Source: Limnohabitans lacus (GTDB taxonomy: Bacteria > Pseudomonadota > Gammaproteobacteria > Burkholderiales > Burkholderiaceae_C). Taken from it: a stretch of 64,000 nt of DNA. The DNA is taken from NCBI RefSeq assembly GCF_030053395.1, contig NZ_JASGBH010000006.1, positions 1 to 64,000 on the forward strand. Direction: 5' to 3'. The notes beneath the pieces are model-generated. The model made no database searches. It saw only the letters and a program-made list of their open reading frames with translations, and had not been told where the DNA came from. This document shows, in pieces, positions 39,139-47,506 of the stretch; within the stretch, counting starts at the first letter, position 1; every line of letters starts with the position of its first letter. The translations under genes were made by a program, and so were the position numbers.

Positions 39139-40599
39139 ATGATTTCACGTGAACCGACCATCGAACGCCTGGCCACAGCCAGAAACCTTTTGCTGGAGCC
39201 GTTTGGCTTGGATGAAAGCCATCTGAGCCAGGCGCTCAACGCCATCAAAGCCCACGCGGTTGATGACGCCGATTTGTATTTCCAATACACCCGCTCCGAA
39301 GGCTGGAGCCTCGAAGAAGGCATCGTCAAAACCGGCAGCTTCAGCATCGACCAAGGCGTGGGTGTTCGCGCCGTGTCGGGTGAAAAAACCGCGTTTGCCT
39401 ATTCGGACGACATCTCCTTGGCTTCTTTGATGGATGCGGCCATGACGGTGCGCTCTATCGCCTCGGCCGCCCAAAACAAGCGCATCAAGGTGCCTGCGCG
39501 CAAGATCTCGGCCAGCCGCTCGCTCTACCCCGCGCTGGACCCGATGTCCACGCTGGACAGCACAGCCAAAGTGAATTTGCTTGGCCATGTGGAAAAGATC
39601 GCCCGCGCCAAAGACCCGCGTGTGGTGCAGGTCATGGCGGGTTTGGCCACTGAGTACGACGTGGTCATGGTGGCCCGCGCTGACGGCACGCTGGCCGCCG
39701 ACGTGCGCCCATTGATCCGCCTGTCGGTCACCGTGATCGCTGAGCACAACGGTCGCCGCGAAGTGGGCAGCAGTGGCGGCGGTGGTCGCTTTGGCCTGGC
39801 CTATTTTGACGACGCGATGGTCGAGAGCTATGTGCAAGAAGCCGTCTCGGCCGCGCTGATCAACCTCGAAGCCCGCCCCGCGCCAGCGGGTGAGATGACG
39901 GTGGCGCTGGGCAATGGCTGGCCCGGTGTGCTCTTGCACGAGGCTGTTGGCCACGGCCTGGAGGGCGACTTCAACCGCAAGGGCTCAAGCGCTTTCAGCG
40001 GCCGCATCGGCCAGCGTGTGGCGGCCAAGGGCGTCACCGTGCTCGACGACGGCACCATCGCCGACCGCCGGGGCTCGCTGAACGTGGACGACGAAGGCCA
40101 CGCCAGCCAAAAGAACGTGCTGATCGAAGACGGCATCTTGCGCGGTTACATCCAAGACGCTATGAACGCGCGTCTGATGGGCGTCAAGCCCACCGGCAAC
40201 GGCCGCCGCGAAAGTTACGCCCATGTGCCCATGCCGCGCATGACCAACACCTACATGCTGGGTGGCGACAAAAGCGCCGAAGAAATTGTGGCCAGCATCA
40301 AAAAAGGGCTGTACGCCACCAACTTTGCAGGCGGCCAGGTGGACATCACCAGCGGCAAGTTCGTGTTCTCGGCCAGCCAGGCCTACTGGGTGGAAAACGG
40401 CAAAATTCAATACCCCGTCAAGGGCGCGACGCTGATCGGCAGCGGCCCCGAGTCGCTCAAGAAGATCAGCATGATCGGCAACGACATGAAGCTCGACTCG
40501 GGCGTGGGCACCTGCGGCAAAGAAGGCCAAAGCGTGCCGGTGGGCGTGGGGCAGCCCACGCTGCGCATCGATGGCCTCACGGTGGGCGGCACGGCCTGA
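39139..40599 (+). CDS. tldD: Metalloprotease TldD
   Basis: 486 residues from ATG 39139. Partner of TldE/PmbA in processing peptide antibiotics and clearing partially unfolded peptides. Zinc motif HEAVGHGLEGD near residue 262, GVGVRAVSGEKTAFAYS near the N-terminus, and the family C-terminus ESLKKISMIGNDMKLDSGVG. An ATG 9 bp upstream would add MDL, but a promoter-like hexamer covers it. tldE is not in the window. Confidence 0.92.
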   Translation: MISREPTIERLATARNLLLEPFGLDESHLSQALNAIKAHAVDDADLYFQYTRSEGWSLEEGIVKTGSFSIDQGVGVRAVSGEKTAFAYSDDISLASLMDAAMTVRSIASAAQNKRIKVPARKISASRSLYPALDPMSTLDSTAKVNLLGHVEKIARAKDPRVVQVMAGLATEYDVVMVARADGTLAADVRPLIRLSVTVIAEHNGRREVGSSGGGGRFGLAYFDDAMVESYVQEAVSAALINLEARPAPAGEMTVALGNGWPGVLLHEAVGHGLEGDFNRKGSSAFSGRIGQRVAAKGVTVLDDGTIADRRGSLNVDDEGHASQKNVLIEDGILRGYIQDAMNARLMGVKPTGNGRRESYAHVPMPRMTNTYMLGGDKSAEEIVASIKKGLYATNFAGGQVDITSGKFVFSASQAYWVENGKIQYPVKGATLIGSGPESLKKISMIGNDMKLDSGVGTCGKEGQSVPVGVGQPTLRIDGLTVGGTA

Positions 40600-40655
40600 T
40601 GGGCTTGTTCGGGTTTGTCCTCAAAGCAGTCTGTCAGAAACTGTCATCTGGCTGT

Positions 40656-40663
40656 GATACATT
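40656..40663 (+). promoter_or_regulatory. Extended -10 promoter of the aroG leader
   Basis: TG-A-TACATT (TG at 40655-40656, hexamer 40658-40663) is an extended -10 match, and 7 nt separate it from the leader-peptide ATG at 40671. No strong -35 is evident, as is common with extended -10 promoters. Transcription would begin at or beside the ATG. Confidence 0.5.
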
Positions 40664-40670
40664 GAATGCC

Positions 40671-40745
40671 ATGTCTTTGCGCACCGCTTTTTACTTTTTT
40701 TATTTTTGGTTCTCAGTCCCCGGCGGACGAGAGGCGAGCGCATAA
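40671..40745 (+). CDS. Aromatic leader peptide of the aroG attenuator
   Basis: A 24-codon ORF (ATG 40671 to TAA 40745) starting MSLRTA. Codons 7-14 read FYFFYFWF: five Phe, two Tyr and one Trp in an unbroken run. It then continues SVPGGREASA. The aromatic run is the sensor expected of an attenuator that measures charged tRNA-Phe, tRNA-Tyr and tRNA-Trp. The ORF ends 23 bp before a strong terminator and 88 bp before aroG. The start codon lies 7 nt after a -10-like box with no room for a ribosome-binding site, so initiation is predicted to be leaderless. Comparable in logic to the Phe-rich leader of E. coli pheA. Confidence 0.85.
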   Translation: MSLRTAFYFFYFWFSVPGGREASA

Positions 40746-40775
40746 GCACCCGAACATCTCGACACACACCGCCGG
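40720..40775 (+). promoter_or_regulatory. Antiterminator pairing in the aroG leader
   Basis: CCGGCGG at 40720-40726 (within the leader ORF) can pair with CCGCCGG at 40769-40775. The same 40769-40775 segment forms the 5' arm of the terminator, so the two structures exclude each other. A short CCGC at 40684-40687 can in turn pair with GCGG at 40723-40726, giving a candidate 1:2 pairing when the ribosome does not stall. Confidence 0.65.
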
Positions 40776-40801
40776 AGCCCCAAAGCCCGGCGGTTTTTTT
40801 T
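40769..40801 (+). terminator. Attenuator terminator upstream of aroG
   Basis: CCGCCGG (40769-40775) pairs with CCGGCGG (40787-40793) across an 11-nt loop and is followed by eight T. It lies between the leader peptide and aroG, so it must be bypassed for aroG expression. Confidence 0.88.
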
Positions 40802-40833
40802 CACCTGTTATTTTTCAATCTGAGGAACCCACG

Positions 40834-41949
40834 ATGACCCCCAAGAACACAGAAGCCTGGAATGCCCAAGCCATCGACCGCACAGGACAGACCGATGACG
40901 AACGCATCAAGGACATCACCGTGCTCCCGCCCCCGGAACATTTGATTCGTTTTTTCCCGATTGCCGGCACGGCCACGGAAACCCTGATCTCCCAAACCCG
41001 TCAGTCGATCGCCAAGATCGTGCACGGCAAGGATGACCGCTTGCTGGTCATCATTGGACCCTGCTCGATCCACGACCCTGCAGCAGCCTTGGATTACGCC
41101 CGCCGCTTGAAGCCTTTGCGCGACCAGTACGCCGACACGCTCGAGATCGTGATGCGCGTGTACTTCGAAAAGCCCCGCACCACCGTGGGCTGGAAGGGCC
41201 TGATCAACGACCCCTACCTCGACGAGAGCTACCGCATCGACGAAGGCCTGCGCATCGCACGCCAGCTGCTGATCGAGATCAACCGCCAAGGCTTGCCTGC
41301 AGGCAGCGAGTTCCTCGACGTGATCTCGCCCCAGTACATCGGCGACCTGATCAGCTGGGGCGCCATCGGTGCGCGCACCACCGAGAGCCAGGTTCACCGC
41401 GAGCTGGCTTCGGGCCTGTCGGCGCCCATTGGCTTCAAAAACGGCACGGACGGCAACATCAAGATCGCGACCGACGCGATCCAGGCGGCGGCCCGTGGCC
41501 ACCACTTCCTGTCGGTGCATAAAAACGGCCAAGTCGCCATCGTGCAGACCCAAGGCAACCAAGACTGCCATGTGATCTTGCGCGGCGGCAAAGCCCCCAA
41601 TTACGACGCCGACAGCGTGGCCGCCGCTTGCAAGGAACTCGATGCCGCCAAGCTACCCGCCACCTTGATGGTGGACTGCAGCCACGCCAACAGCAGCAAA
41701 AAGCACGAGCGCCAGATCGACGTGGCCAAGGACATCGCCGCGCAAATCAGTGGTGGTTCGCGCCAGGTGTTTGGCGTCATGGTCGAAAGCCACATCGTGG
41801 ACGGCGCTCAGAAGTTCACGCCCGGCAAGGACGATGTGAACGCGCTGGCCTATGGCCAAAGCATCACGGATGCTTGCATTGGCTGGGACGACAGCGTAGG
41901 CGTCTTGCAGGTGCTCTCGGATGCGGTGAAGGCGCGCCGTTCGCGCTGA
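40834..41949 (+). CDS. aroG: 3-deoxy-7-phosphoheptulonate (DAHP) synthase, class I
   Basis: 371 residues from ATG 40834, with GAGGA upstream; an open frame reaching back to 40666 crosses the attenuator and is not coding. It condenses PEP with erythrose 4-phosphate, the entry step to Phe, Tyr and Trp. Family motifs are seen: IGPCSIHDPAAALDYARRL, FEKPRTTVGWKGL, GARTTESQVHRELASGL, FKNGTDGNIKIA and DCSHANSSKKH (metal ligands). AroF, AroG and AroH types cannot be separated by eye, so the symbol is for the family. Expression should fall when aromatic amino acids are abundant, through the upstream attenuator. Confidence 0.93.
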   Translation: MTPKNTEAWNAQAIDRTGQTDDERIKDITVLPPPEHLIRFFPIAGTATETLISQTRQSIAKIVHGKDDRLLVIIGPCSIHDPAAALDYARRLKPLRDQYADTLEIVMRVYFEKPRTTVGWKGLINDPYLDESYRIDEGLRIARQLLIEINRQGLPAGSEFLDVISPQYIGDLISWGAIGARTTESQVHRELASGLSAPIGFKNGTDGNIKIATDAIQAAARGHHFLSVHKNGQVAIVQTQGNQDCHVILRGGKAPNYDADSVAAACKELDAAKLPATLMVDCSHANSSKKHERQIDVAKDIAAQISGGSRQVFGVMVESHIVDGAQKFTPGKDDVNALAYGQSITDACIGWDDSVGVLQVLSDAVKARRSR

Positions 41950-41962
41950 AGCCTTGGCGATT

Positions 41963-41990
41963 GAAGCTGGCCTTCCAGGCCGGCTTTAAG
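41963..41990. terminator. Hairpin between convergent aroG and the EamA transporter gene
   Basis: AAGCTGGCCT-TCC-AGGCCGGCTT, a 10-bp stem with one T-G pair. There is only a short T stretch on the plus side, so it may be a weak or bidirectional terminator. Confidence 0.55.
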
Positions 41991-42005
41991 GTTGCCCACT
42001 TTGGA

Positions 42006-42890
42006 TCAGCTCAAGTGAGATTCCGTCTTGACCTGGAACTCACGCCACAACAGGTACAGACCGCTGGCCACCACCACGGTGGCGCCCAGCAACACCGCAC
42101 GGTCGGGCACCTGGTCAAAGACCAGCCAGCCGCCCAGCGTCATGTAGAGGATCTGTTGGTAAAGAAATGGTCCCAGCACAGCGGCCGAGGCAAAGCGGTG
42201 CGCTTGCGCAGCGAAATAGTGCCCAGCCCCGCCACTGAGTCCCGCCAGCGCGAGCATCAGCCACTGCCATCCGCTGCTGGGGGTTTGCCAGTTCCACACG
42301 GCAAATGGGGTGAGCACAGCGGTGGCAACCAAGGCTGATGCCAATTGCATGGTGGCCGGATGCTCTTGGCTCGCCAGGCGGCGCGTCAGCAGGTTGAACA
42401 GGGCATACAAGACGGCGTTGCCCGCCGACAGCAAGATGGCCGGGTGGAAGGCTTGGCTGCCTGGGCGGATGATGATCAACACGCCGATGAAACCGGCGGC
42501 AATGGCGGCCCAGCGCTGGACGTCCAGCCGCTCGCCCAGCCACCAGACCGACAACACGGCAATCAGGATGGGCACAGAAAATTGCATGGCACCGGTTTCG
42601 GCCAGTTGCAGATATTGCAGGGCCCAGAAATTAAGCCCTGTCATGCTGGCCAGCATCAGGCCGCGCAGCAGTTGCAATCGGGGATGGTGCCAGTGCACCA
42701 ATGAGAGCCCCATGCTGGGGGCAAAGACCGCAAAGGAAAACAGCGAGTGCGTTAAGAAGCGCAGCCAAACGACTTGCAGCACCGGCAAACTCAGCACCAG
42801 CCATTTGGCTGTCGTGTCCAGCACCGCGAACATCAGCGTGGTCAAGGTGACCAGGCCAATACCCAGTCGCCGGTGGCTGTTGTTCGGCAT
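42006..42890 (-). CDS. DMT-superfamily transporter (EamA family)
   Basis: 294 residues, about ten membrane segments in two EamA repeats (first about 10-140, second about 150-285). Typical features: LAETGAMQFSVPILIAVLSV at the end of repeat one, then GERLDVQRW. The substrate is unknown; relatives export amino acids or other metabolites. It lies 6 bp downstream of mpl and is probably co-transcribed with it. It faces aroG, though a functional link is only a guess. Confidence 0.85.
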   Translation of the reverse strand: MPNNSHRRLGIGLVTLTTLMFAVLDTTAKWLVLSLPVLQVVWLRFLTHSLFSFAVFAPSMGLSLVHWHHPRLQLLRGLMLASMTGLNFWALQYLQLAETGAMQFSVPILIAVLSVWWLGERLDVQRWAAIAAGFIGVLIIIRPGSQAFHPAILLSAGNAVLYALFNLLTRRLASQEHPATMQLASALVATAVLTPFAVWNWQTPSSGWQWLMLALAGLSGGAGHYFAAQAHRFASAAVLGPFLYQQILYMTLGGWLVFDQVPDRAVLLGATVVVASGLYLLWREFQVKTESHLS

Positions 42891-42896
42891 GCGATG

Positions 42897-44267
42897 TCAG
42901 CCCGCCTGCAAGGCTTGCAACAGTTTGTCGTGGATGCCACCAAAGCCACCGTTGCTCATGCACAGCAGGTGGTCGCCCGGGCGCACTTGCGCCATCACTT
43001 GTGCGATGACTTCATCGATGTTTGCGCCCACTTGCGCTTTGGTGCCCATGGACTCAAGGGCTGCTGCGGCATCCCAGCCCAGTCCGCCCGAGTGGCAAAA
43101 GGCCAAATCGGCTTCTTCCAGGCTCCAGGGCAGTTGGGCCTTCATGGTGCCGAGCTTCATGGTGTTGCTGCGTGGCTCAAAGATCGCCAGGATGCGGGCG
43201 CTGCCCACCTGACGGCGCAGGCCGTTGACGGTGGTGCGGATCGCGGTGGGGTGGTGGGCGAAGTCGTCGTAGACGGTGATGTGGTTCACTGCGCCGCGCA
43301 CTTCCATGCGGCGTTTCACGTTTTCAAACGTGGCCAGCGCTTGCGCTGCCACGGCAGGGCTCACGCCGACATGTTCGGCAGCGGCAATCGTGGCCAGTGC
43401 ATTGAGTTGGTTGTGCACGCCGCCAATGTCCCATTGCACCTCGGCCACCGATTTGCCTGCCTGCAGCACTTTGAAGTGGGAAGGCTCTCCTTCGGCCACA
43501 AAGTCGCTCACGGTGCTGCCAAAGCTGCGCACTTCGCTCCAGCAGCCTTGTCCCAGCACACGGGTCAGACTTTCTTCCAGGCCGTTGACCACCACGCGGC
43601 CCGTGCCGGGCACGGTGCGCACCAGGTGGTGGAACTGGCGTTCGATGGCCGCCAAATCTTCAAAGATGTCGGCGTGGTCGAATTCCAAATTGTTAAGGAT
43701 GGCTGTGCGTGGACGGTAGTGCACGAATTTGCTGCGCTTGTCGAAGAAAGCCGTGTCGTATTCGTCTGCTTCGATGACAAAGTACTTGCCACCGCCCAAG
43801 CGGGCCGAGACCCCAAAATTCAGCGGCACACCTCCGACCAGGAAACCTGGTTTCGAACCGGCTTGCTCCAGCACCCAAGTCAGCATCGAGGTGGTGGTGG
43901 TTTTACCGTGCGTGCCGGCCACAGCCAAAACATGTTGGCCTTGCAGCACATGCTCAGACAACCACTGCGGCCCGCTGGTGTAGGGCGCGCCCGATTCCAA
44001 AATCGCTTCCATCAGGGGGAATTTGGGCTGGCCATCAGGCAATCGGGCGCGGCTGACCACGTTGCCGATCACAAACATGTCCGGCTTCAAGGCCATTTGG
44101 TCGGCACCAAAGCCTTCGATCAAATCAATGCCCAAAGCCCGCAGCTGATCGCTCATGGGGGGGTAAACGCCCGCATCACAACCCGTGACCCGATGCCCGG
44201 CTTCGCGGGCTAACGCTGCCAATCCACCCATGAAGGTGCCACAAATGCCCAAGATATGAATATGCAT
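42897..44267 (-). CDS. mpl: UDP-MurNAc: L-Ala-gamma-D-Glu-meso-DAP ligase (murein recycling)
   Basis: 456 residues. Mpl reattaches recycled murein tripeptide to UDP-MurNAc, bypassing MurC, MurD and MurE. Starts MHIHILGICGTFMGGLA, ATP loop [31 protein letters not shown], and DDFAHHPTAI. The EYDTAFFDKRSKF block separates Mpl from MurC. AmpD at 54.7-55.3 kb supplies the peptide in the same pathway. Confidence 0.95.
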   Translation of the reverse strand: MHIHILGICGTFMGGLAALAREAGHRVTGCDAGVYPPMSDQLRALGIDLIEGFGADQMALKPDMFVIGNVVSRARLPDGQPKFPLMEAILESGAPYTSGPQWLSEHVLQGQHVLAVAGTHGKTTTTSMLTWVLEQAGSKPGFLVGGVPLNFGVSARLGGGKYFVIEADEYDTAFFDKRSKFVHYRPRTAILNNLEFDHADIFEDLAAIERQFHHLVRTVPGTGRVVVNGLEESLTRVLGQGCWSEVRSFGSTVSDFVAEGEPSHFKVLQAGKSVAEVQWDIGGVHNQLNALATIAAAEHVGVSPAVAAQALATFENVKRRMEVRGAVNHITVYDDFAHHPTAIRTTVNGLRRQVGSARILAIFEPRSNTMKLGTMKAQLPWSLEEADLAFCHSGGLGWDAAAALESMGTKAQVGANIDEVIAQVMAQVRPGDHLLCMSNGGFGGIHDKLLQALQAG

Positions 44268-44273
44268 AGTCTG

Positions 44274-44279
44274 ATTTTA
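44274..44279 (-). promoter_or_regulatory. -10 element of mpl, 6 nt before the ATG
   Basis: On the minus strand TAAAAT, 6 nt, ATG at 44267. Same geometry as lpxC and rodA on the plus strand. Confidence 0.45.
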
Positions 44280-44371
44280 GGTGGCTGCACGGTGCTGACG
44301 GGTCGCCAAGGTGGACTTTCTCTGCCCTTGCTGCTGTGGGGTGTTCGAGCCAGCGGGCACAATGCCACCTC

Positions 44372-44956
44372 ATGAACGACACCGCATTGGAAATCGCGGC
44401 CACGGCCGCGCGGCTGGTGGTGGAAGAGGGGCTGAGCTTTGGTCCCGCCAAACACCGCGCGCTCAAAGAGTTGGGGCTTGCTTCTCGCACCGCCTTGCCC
44501 TCCAATGAGGAGGTGGAATCGCAGGTCATGGATTACATCGCGCTGTTTTGCGCAGACACCCAGCCTGGTGAGTTGCAAGCTTTGCGGGAACATGCCCTGG
44601 TCTGGATGGAGCGGCTGGCCCCTTTTCGCCCCCACTTGGGTGGGGCGGTTTGGCAAGGTTGGGCCACCCGTTTGTGCGACATCGACCTGGCCTTGTTTTG
44701 CGATGACCCGAAATCGGCCGAAATCGAATTGATCAACCAAAACCTGCGCTACGAAGTCCAGACGGTGCGCGGCATGCATGGCGAGGATGTGGATGTCTTG
44801 AGCTTGCACAGCTTTTGCCCAGATTTGGGTGAAGACATTGGGGTCCACTTGCGCGTTTATGACTTGGATGACTTGCGCGGGGCTTTGCTGCCCGATGCCC
44901 GAGGGCGTTCGCCACGCGGCAGTGTCTCCGCTTTAAAGCAATTGCTTGCAGGATGA
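44372..44956 (+). CDS. Unrecognised protein with a nucleotidyltransferase-like DxD motif
   Basis: 194 residues from ATG 44372. I do not recognise a named family. N-terminal helices (EIAATAARLVVEEGLSFGPA to about 75) precede GAVWQGWATRLCDIDLALF (near 95-113). That resembles the G-x-x-x...DxD core of the DNA polymerase beta/MNT nucleotidyltransferase fold, with D-I-D as candidate metal ligands, but the usual GS pair is not exact. The C-terminus holds DLDDLRGALLPDARGRSPRG. It overlaps the thioredoxin-like gene by 4 bp, so the two are translated together. The function is unknown. Confidence 0.7.
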   Translation: MNDTALEIAATAARLVVEEGLSFGPAKHRALKELGLASRTALPSNEEVESQVMDYIALFCADTQPGELQALREHALVWMERLAPFRPHLGGAVWQGWATRLCDIDLALFCDDPKSAEIELINQNLRYEVQTVRGMHGEDVDVLSLHSFCPDLGEDIGVHLRVYDLDDLRGALLPDARGRSPRGSVSALKQLLAG

Positions 44957-45519
44957 AAGACGATGACAACATGATGGATAAAAATCACACTCCTTCAAGA
45001 CGTGCTTGGCTTGGGGCCGCCGGTGCCACTGCTGGTTTGGTTGGCGCTGGGCTGGCTTGGTGGCGCTTGTCGCCACAATCGGCAGGACCTGTCGCACAGC
45101 ATGCTTTTTGGGCTGAAAGCTTTGAAGACCCCTCTGGCATGAGCTTGTCCATGCAGGACTTCAAGGGCAATCCTTTGCTCGTCAATTTCTGGGCGACCTG
45201 GTGTCCCCCTTGCGTTGAGGAGTTGCCCTTACTTGATCGCTTTTGGCGTGAAAATGCTGCAAAAAAGGCTGAAATTCTCGCTTTGGCCATTGACCAGCCC
45301 AGTGCTGTCAAAAAATTCTTGCTTCGTCAGCCTCTGGGTTTTCCTGTTGGCTTGGCTGGTTTCGCGGGTACCGAGTTGGCCAAGTCGCTGGGGAATGCGG
45401 CTGGTGGATTGCCTTTCAGTGTGTTTTTCAATGCAGATGGCACCATTTGGCGGCAAAAACTTGGTCAATTGACGCCAGAAGACTTGGCGAAATGGCAAGG
45501 GAGTTGGCCAAAAGCCTGA
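44953..45519 (+). CDS. TlpA/ResA-type thiol-disulfide reductase
   Basis: 188 residues. A twin-arginine-like signal (SRRAWLG at 15-21 and a hydrophobic stretch to about 38) is followed by a thioredoxin fold with WCPPC (83-87), preceded by NPLLVNFWAT. Membrane-anchored or periplasmic, probably reducing disulfides for cytochrome c or other envelope proteins. A late cis-Pro lies in AGGLPFSVFF. Coupled to the DxD protein upstream. Confidence 0.85.
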   Translation: MKDDDNMMDKNHTPSRRAWLGAAGATAGLVGAGLAWWRLSPQSAGPVAQHAFWAESFEDPSGMSLSMQDFKGNPLLVNFWATWCPPCVEELPLLDRFWRENAAKKAEILALAIDQPSAVKKFLLRQPLGFPVGLAGFAGTELAKSLGNAAGGLPFSVFFNADGTIWRQKLGQLTPEDLAKWQGSWPKA

Positions 45520-45607
45520 TCAAGCGCCTGTTGACGGGTCGTTTTTGCCGTGACGGACTTGTATGGCGCTTTGATTTTTTCGGATTTGACGGTGAATAGC
45601 TGATTTT

Positions 45608-45640
45608 TTGAGGGTTTTTACTGAAATTTGGTGTAAATTC
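45608..45640 (+). promoter_or_regulatory. Candidate promoter of accBC
   Basis: TTGAGG (45608-45613), 18 bp, TGTAAA (45632-45637) in the 155-bp gap before accB, which is clearly more AT-rich than the genes. It predicts a leader of about 30 nt ending in the GGAGG ribosome site at 45666-45670. Confidence 0.5.
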
Positions 45641-45674
45641 AGGCGCTTACGTTGGCTTACGCAATGGAGGTCCT

Positions 45675-46133
45675 ATGGATTTGCGCAAACTCAAAACCCT
45701 GATCGACTTGGTATCAGACTCGAATGTCTCTGAATTGGAGATCACCGAAGCCGAAGGCAAGGTTCGCATCGTCAAGAGCATGGGCATTGCCGCACCTGTG
45801 ATGGTTCAGCAAGCACCCGTTGCCGCTGCACCTGCGGCGCCCGTGGCGGTCGCCGCAGCACCGGTCGCAGAAGCACCAGCCGCTCCCGCAGCGCCAGCTG
45901 GCCATGCCGTCAAATCACCCATGGTGGGCACTTTTTACCGATCGTCCAGCCCAGGCGCTGCACCCTTTGTGCAAATCGGCTCGGTGGTCAAAGAAGGCGA
46001 TACCCTGTGCATCATTGAAGCGATGAAAATCCTCAACGAGATCGAATCCGACAAGTCCGGCACCGTGACACAAATCCTGTGCGAGAACGGTCAAGCGACC
46101 GAATACGGCCAGCCTTTGTTCATCGTCGAATAA
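45675..46133 (+). CDS. accB: Acetyl-CoA carboxylase biotin carboxyl carrier protein
   Basis: 152 residues. N-terminal dimer region ([20 protein letters not shown]), an Ala/Pro/Val hinge (about 44-75), and the biotinyl domain with K118 in EAMKI as biotin site. Carries CO2 from AccC to AccAD in fatty acid synthesis. 16 bp before accC. Confidence 0.97.
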   Translation: MDLRKLKTLIDLVSDSNVSELEITEAEGKVRIVKSMGIAAPVMVQQAPVAAAPAAPVAVAAAPVAEAPAAPAAPAGHAVKSPMVGTFYRSSSPGAAPFVQIGSVVKEGDTLCIIEAMKILNEIESDKSGTVTQILCENGQATEYGQPLFIVE

Positions 46134-46149
46134 ACCAAACGGGGATTTC

Positions 46150-47499
46150 ATGTTCAAGAAAATCCTGGTCGCCAACCGCGGAGAGATCGCCCTGCGCATC
46201 CAACGCGCTTGCCGAGAGTTGGGCATCAAAGCGGTGATGGTGTATTCCGAAGCCGACAAAGAAGCCAAATACGTGAAGTTGGCCGAAGAAGCGGTATGTA
46301 TTGGGCCTGCGGCCTCGCCCTTGAGCTACCTCAATATGCCGGCCATCATTTCGGCTGCTGAGGTGACCGATGCAGAAGCGATTCACCCTGGCTACGGCTT
46401 TTTGAGTGAAAACGCCGATTTTGCCGAGCGCGTTGAGAAAAGCGGCTTCCAGTTCATTGGGCCCACACCCGAGTCGATCCGGATCATGGGCGACAAGGTT
46501 TCGGCCAAGCAGGCCATGATCCGCGCAGGCGTGCCTTGCGTGCCCGGCTCTGAAGGGGAATTGCCAGACGATCCGGCGCAAATCCGCCGCATCGCCAAGA
46601 GCGTGGGTTACCCCGTCATCATCAAAGCCGCTGGCGGCGGCGGTGGCCGAGGCATGCGTGTGGTGCACACCGAAGCGGCCCTGATCAATGCGGTGCAGAT
46701 GACCAAAGCCGAGGCCGGTGCGGCGTTTGGCAATCCTGCGGTGTACATGGAAAAGTTCCTTCAGAACCCGCGCCACATCGAAATTCAGATCCTGGCCGAC
46801 AAGTTCAAGAACGCGGTGTACCTGGGAGAGCGCGACTGCTCCATGCAGCGTCGCCATCAAAAGGTGATCGAAGAAGCGCCAGCGCCAGGTATTCCCCGCA
46901 AATTGATCGAAAAGATCGGCGAGCGCTGTGTGGCCGCTTGCAAGAAGATCGGTTACCGCGGTGCGGGCACATTCGAGTTCTTGTACGAAAACGGTGAGTT
47001 TTATTTCATCGAGATGAACACCCGCGTGCAGGTCGAGCACCCCGTAACCGAATGGATCACGGGCGTGGACATCGTCAAGACGCAGATCATGGTGGCGGCG
47101 GGTGAAAAACTGCCCTTCACGCAAAAACAGATCCAGATTCGAGGTCATGCCATCGAATGCCGTGTGAACGCGGAAGACCCCTTCAAGTTCATGCCATCAC
47201 CGGGTCGCATCACGTCGTGGCACATGCCCGGCGGCCCGGGTGTGCGCGTGGACTCGCACGCCTACAACAACTACTTTGTGCCCCCGAACTACGACTCGAT
47301 GATCGGCAAGATCATTGTCCACGGCGATACCCGCGAGCAGGCGCTGGCCCGCATGCAGACCGCTTTGGCCGAGACCGTGATCGAAGGCATCAACACCAAC
47401 ATCCCACTGCACCGCGAGTTGATGGTGGATGCCAAGTTCATGCAAGGCGGCACCAACATCCATTATCTGGAACACTGGCTGAGCCAGCACAAGCGCTGA
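46150..47499 (+). CDS. accC: Acetyl-CoA carboxylase biotin carboxylase subunit
   Basis: 449 residues, ATP-grasp. [18 protein letters not shown] start, ATP loop [40 protein letters not shown] and [16 protein letters not shown] are all canonical. Carboxylates biotin on AccB. Forms an operon with accB and probably prmA. Confidence 0.97.
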   Translation: MFKKILVANRGEIALRIQRACRELGIKAVMVYSEADKEAKYVKLAEEAVCIGPAASPLSYLNMPAIISAAEVTDAEAIHPGYGFLSENADFAERVEKSGFQFIGPTPESIRIMGDKVSAKQAMIRAGVPCVPGSEGELPDDPAQIRRIAKSVGYPVIIKAAGGGGGRGMRVVHTEAALINAVQMTKAEAGAAFGNPAVYMEKFLQNPRHIEIQILADKFKNAVYLGERDCSMQRRHQKVIEEAPAPGIPRKLIEKIGERCVAACKKIGYRGAGTFEFLYENGEFYFIEMNTRVQVEHPVTEWITGVDIVKTQIMVAAGEKLPFTQKQIQIRGHAIECRVNAEDPFKFMPSPGRITSWHMPGGPGVRVDSHAYNNYFVPPNYDSMIGKIIVHGDTREQALARMQTALAETVIEGINTNIPLHRELMVDAKFMQGGTNIHYLEHWLSQHKR

Positions 47500-47506
47500 G
47501 GCCTTT

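Noticed and set aside
40666-40833. In-frame upstream extension of aroG
   Set aside because: It crosses the attenuator terminator and has no DAHP synthase similarity; the leader peptide is in another frame.
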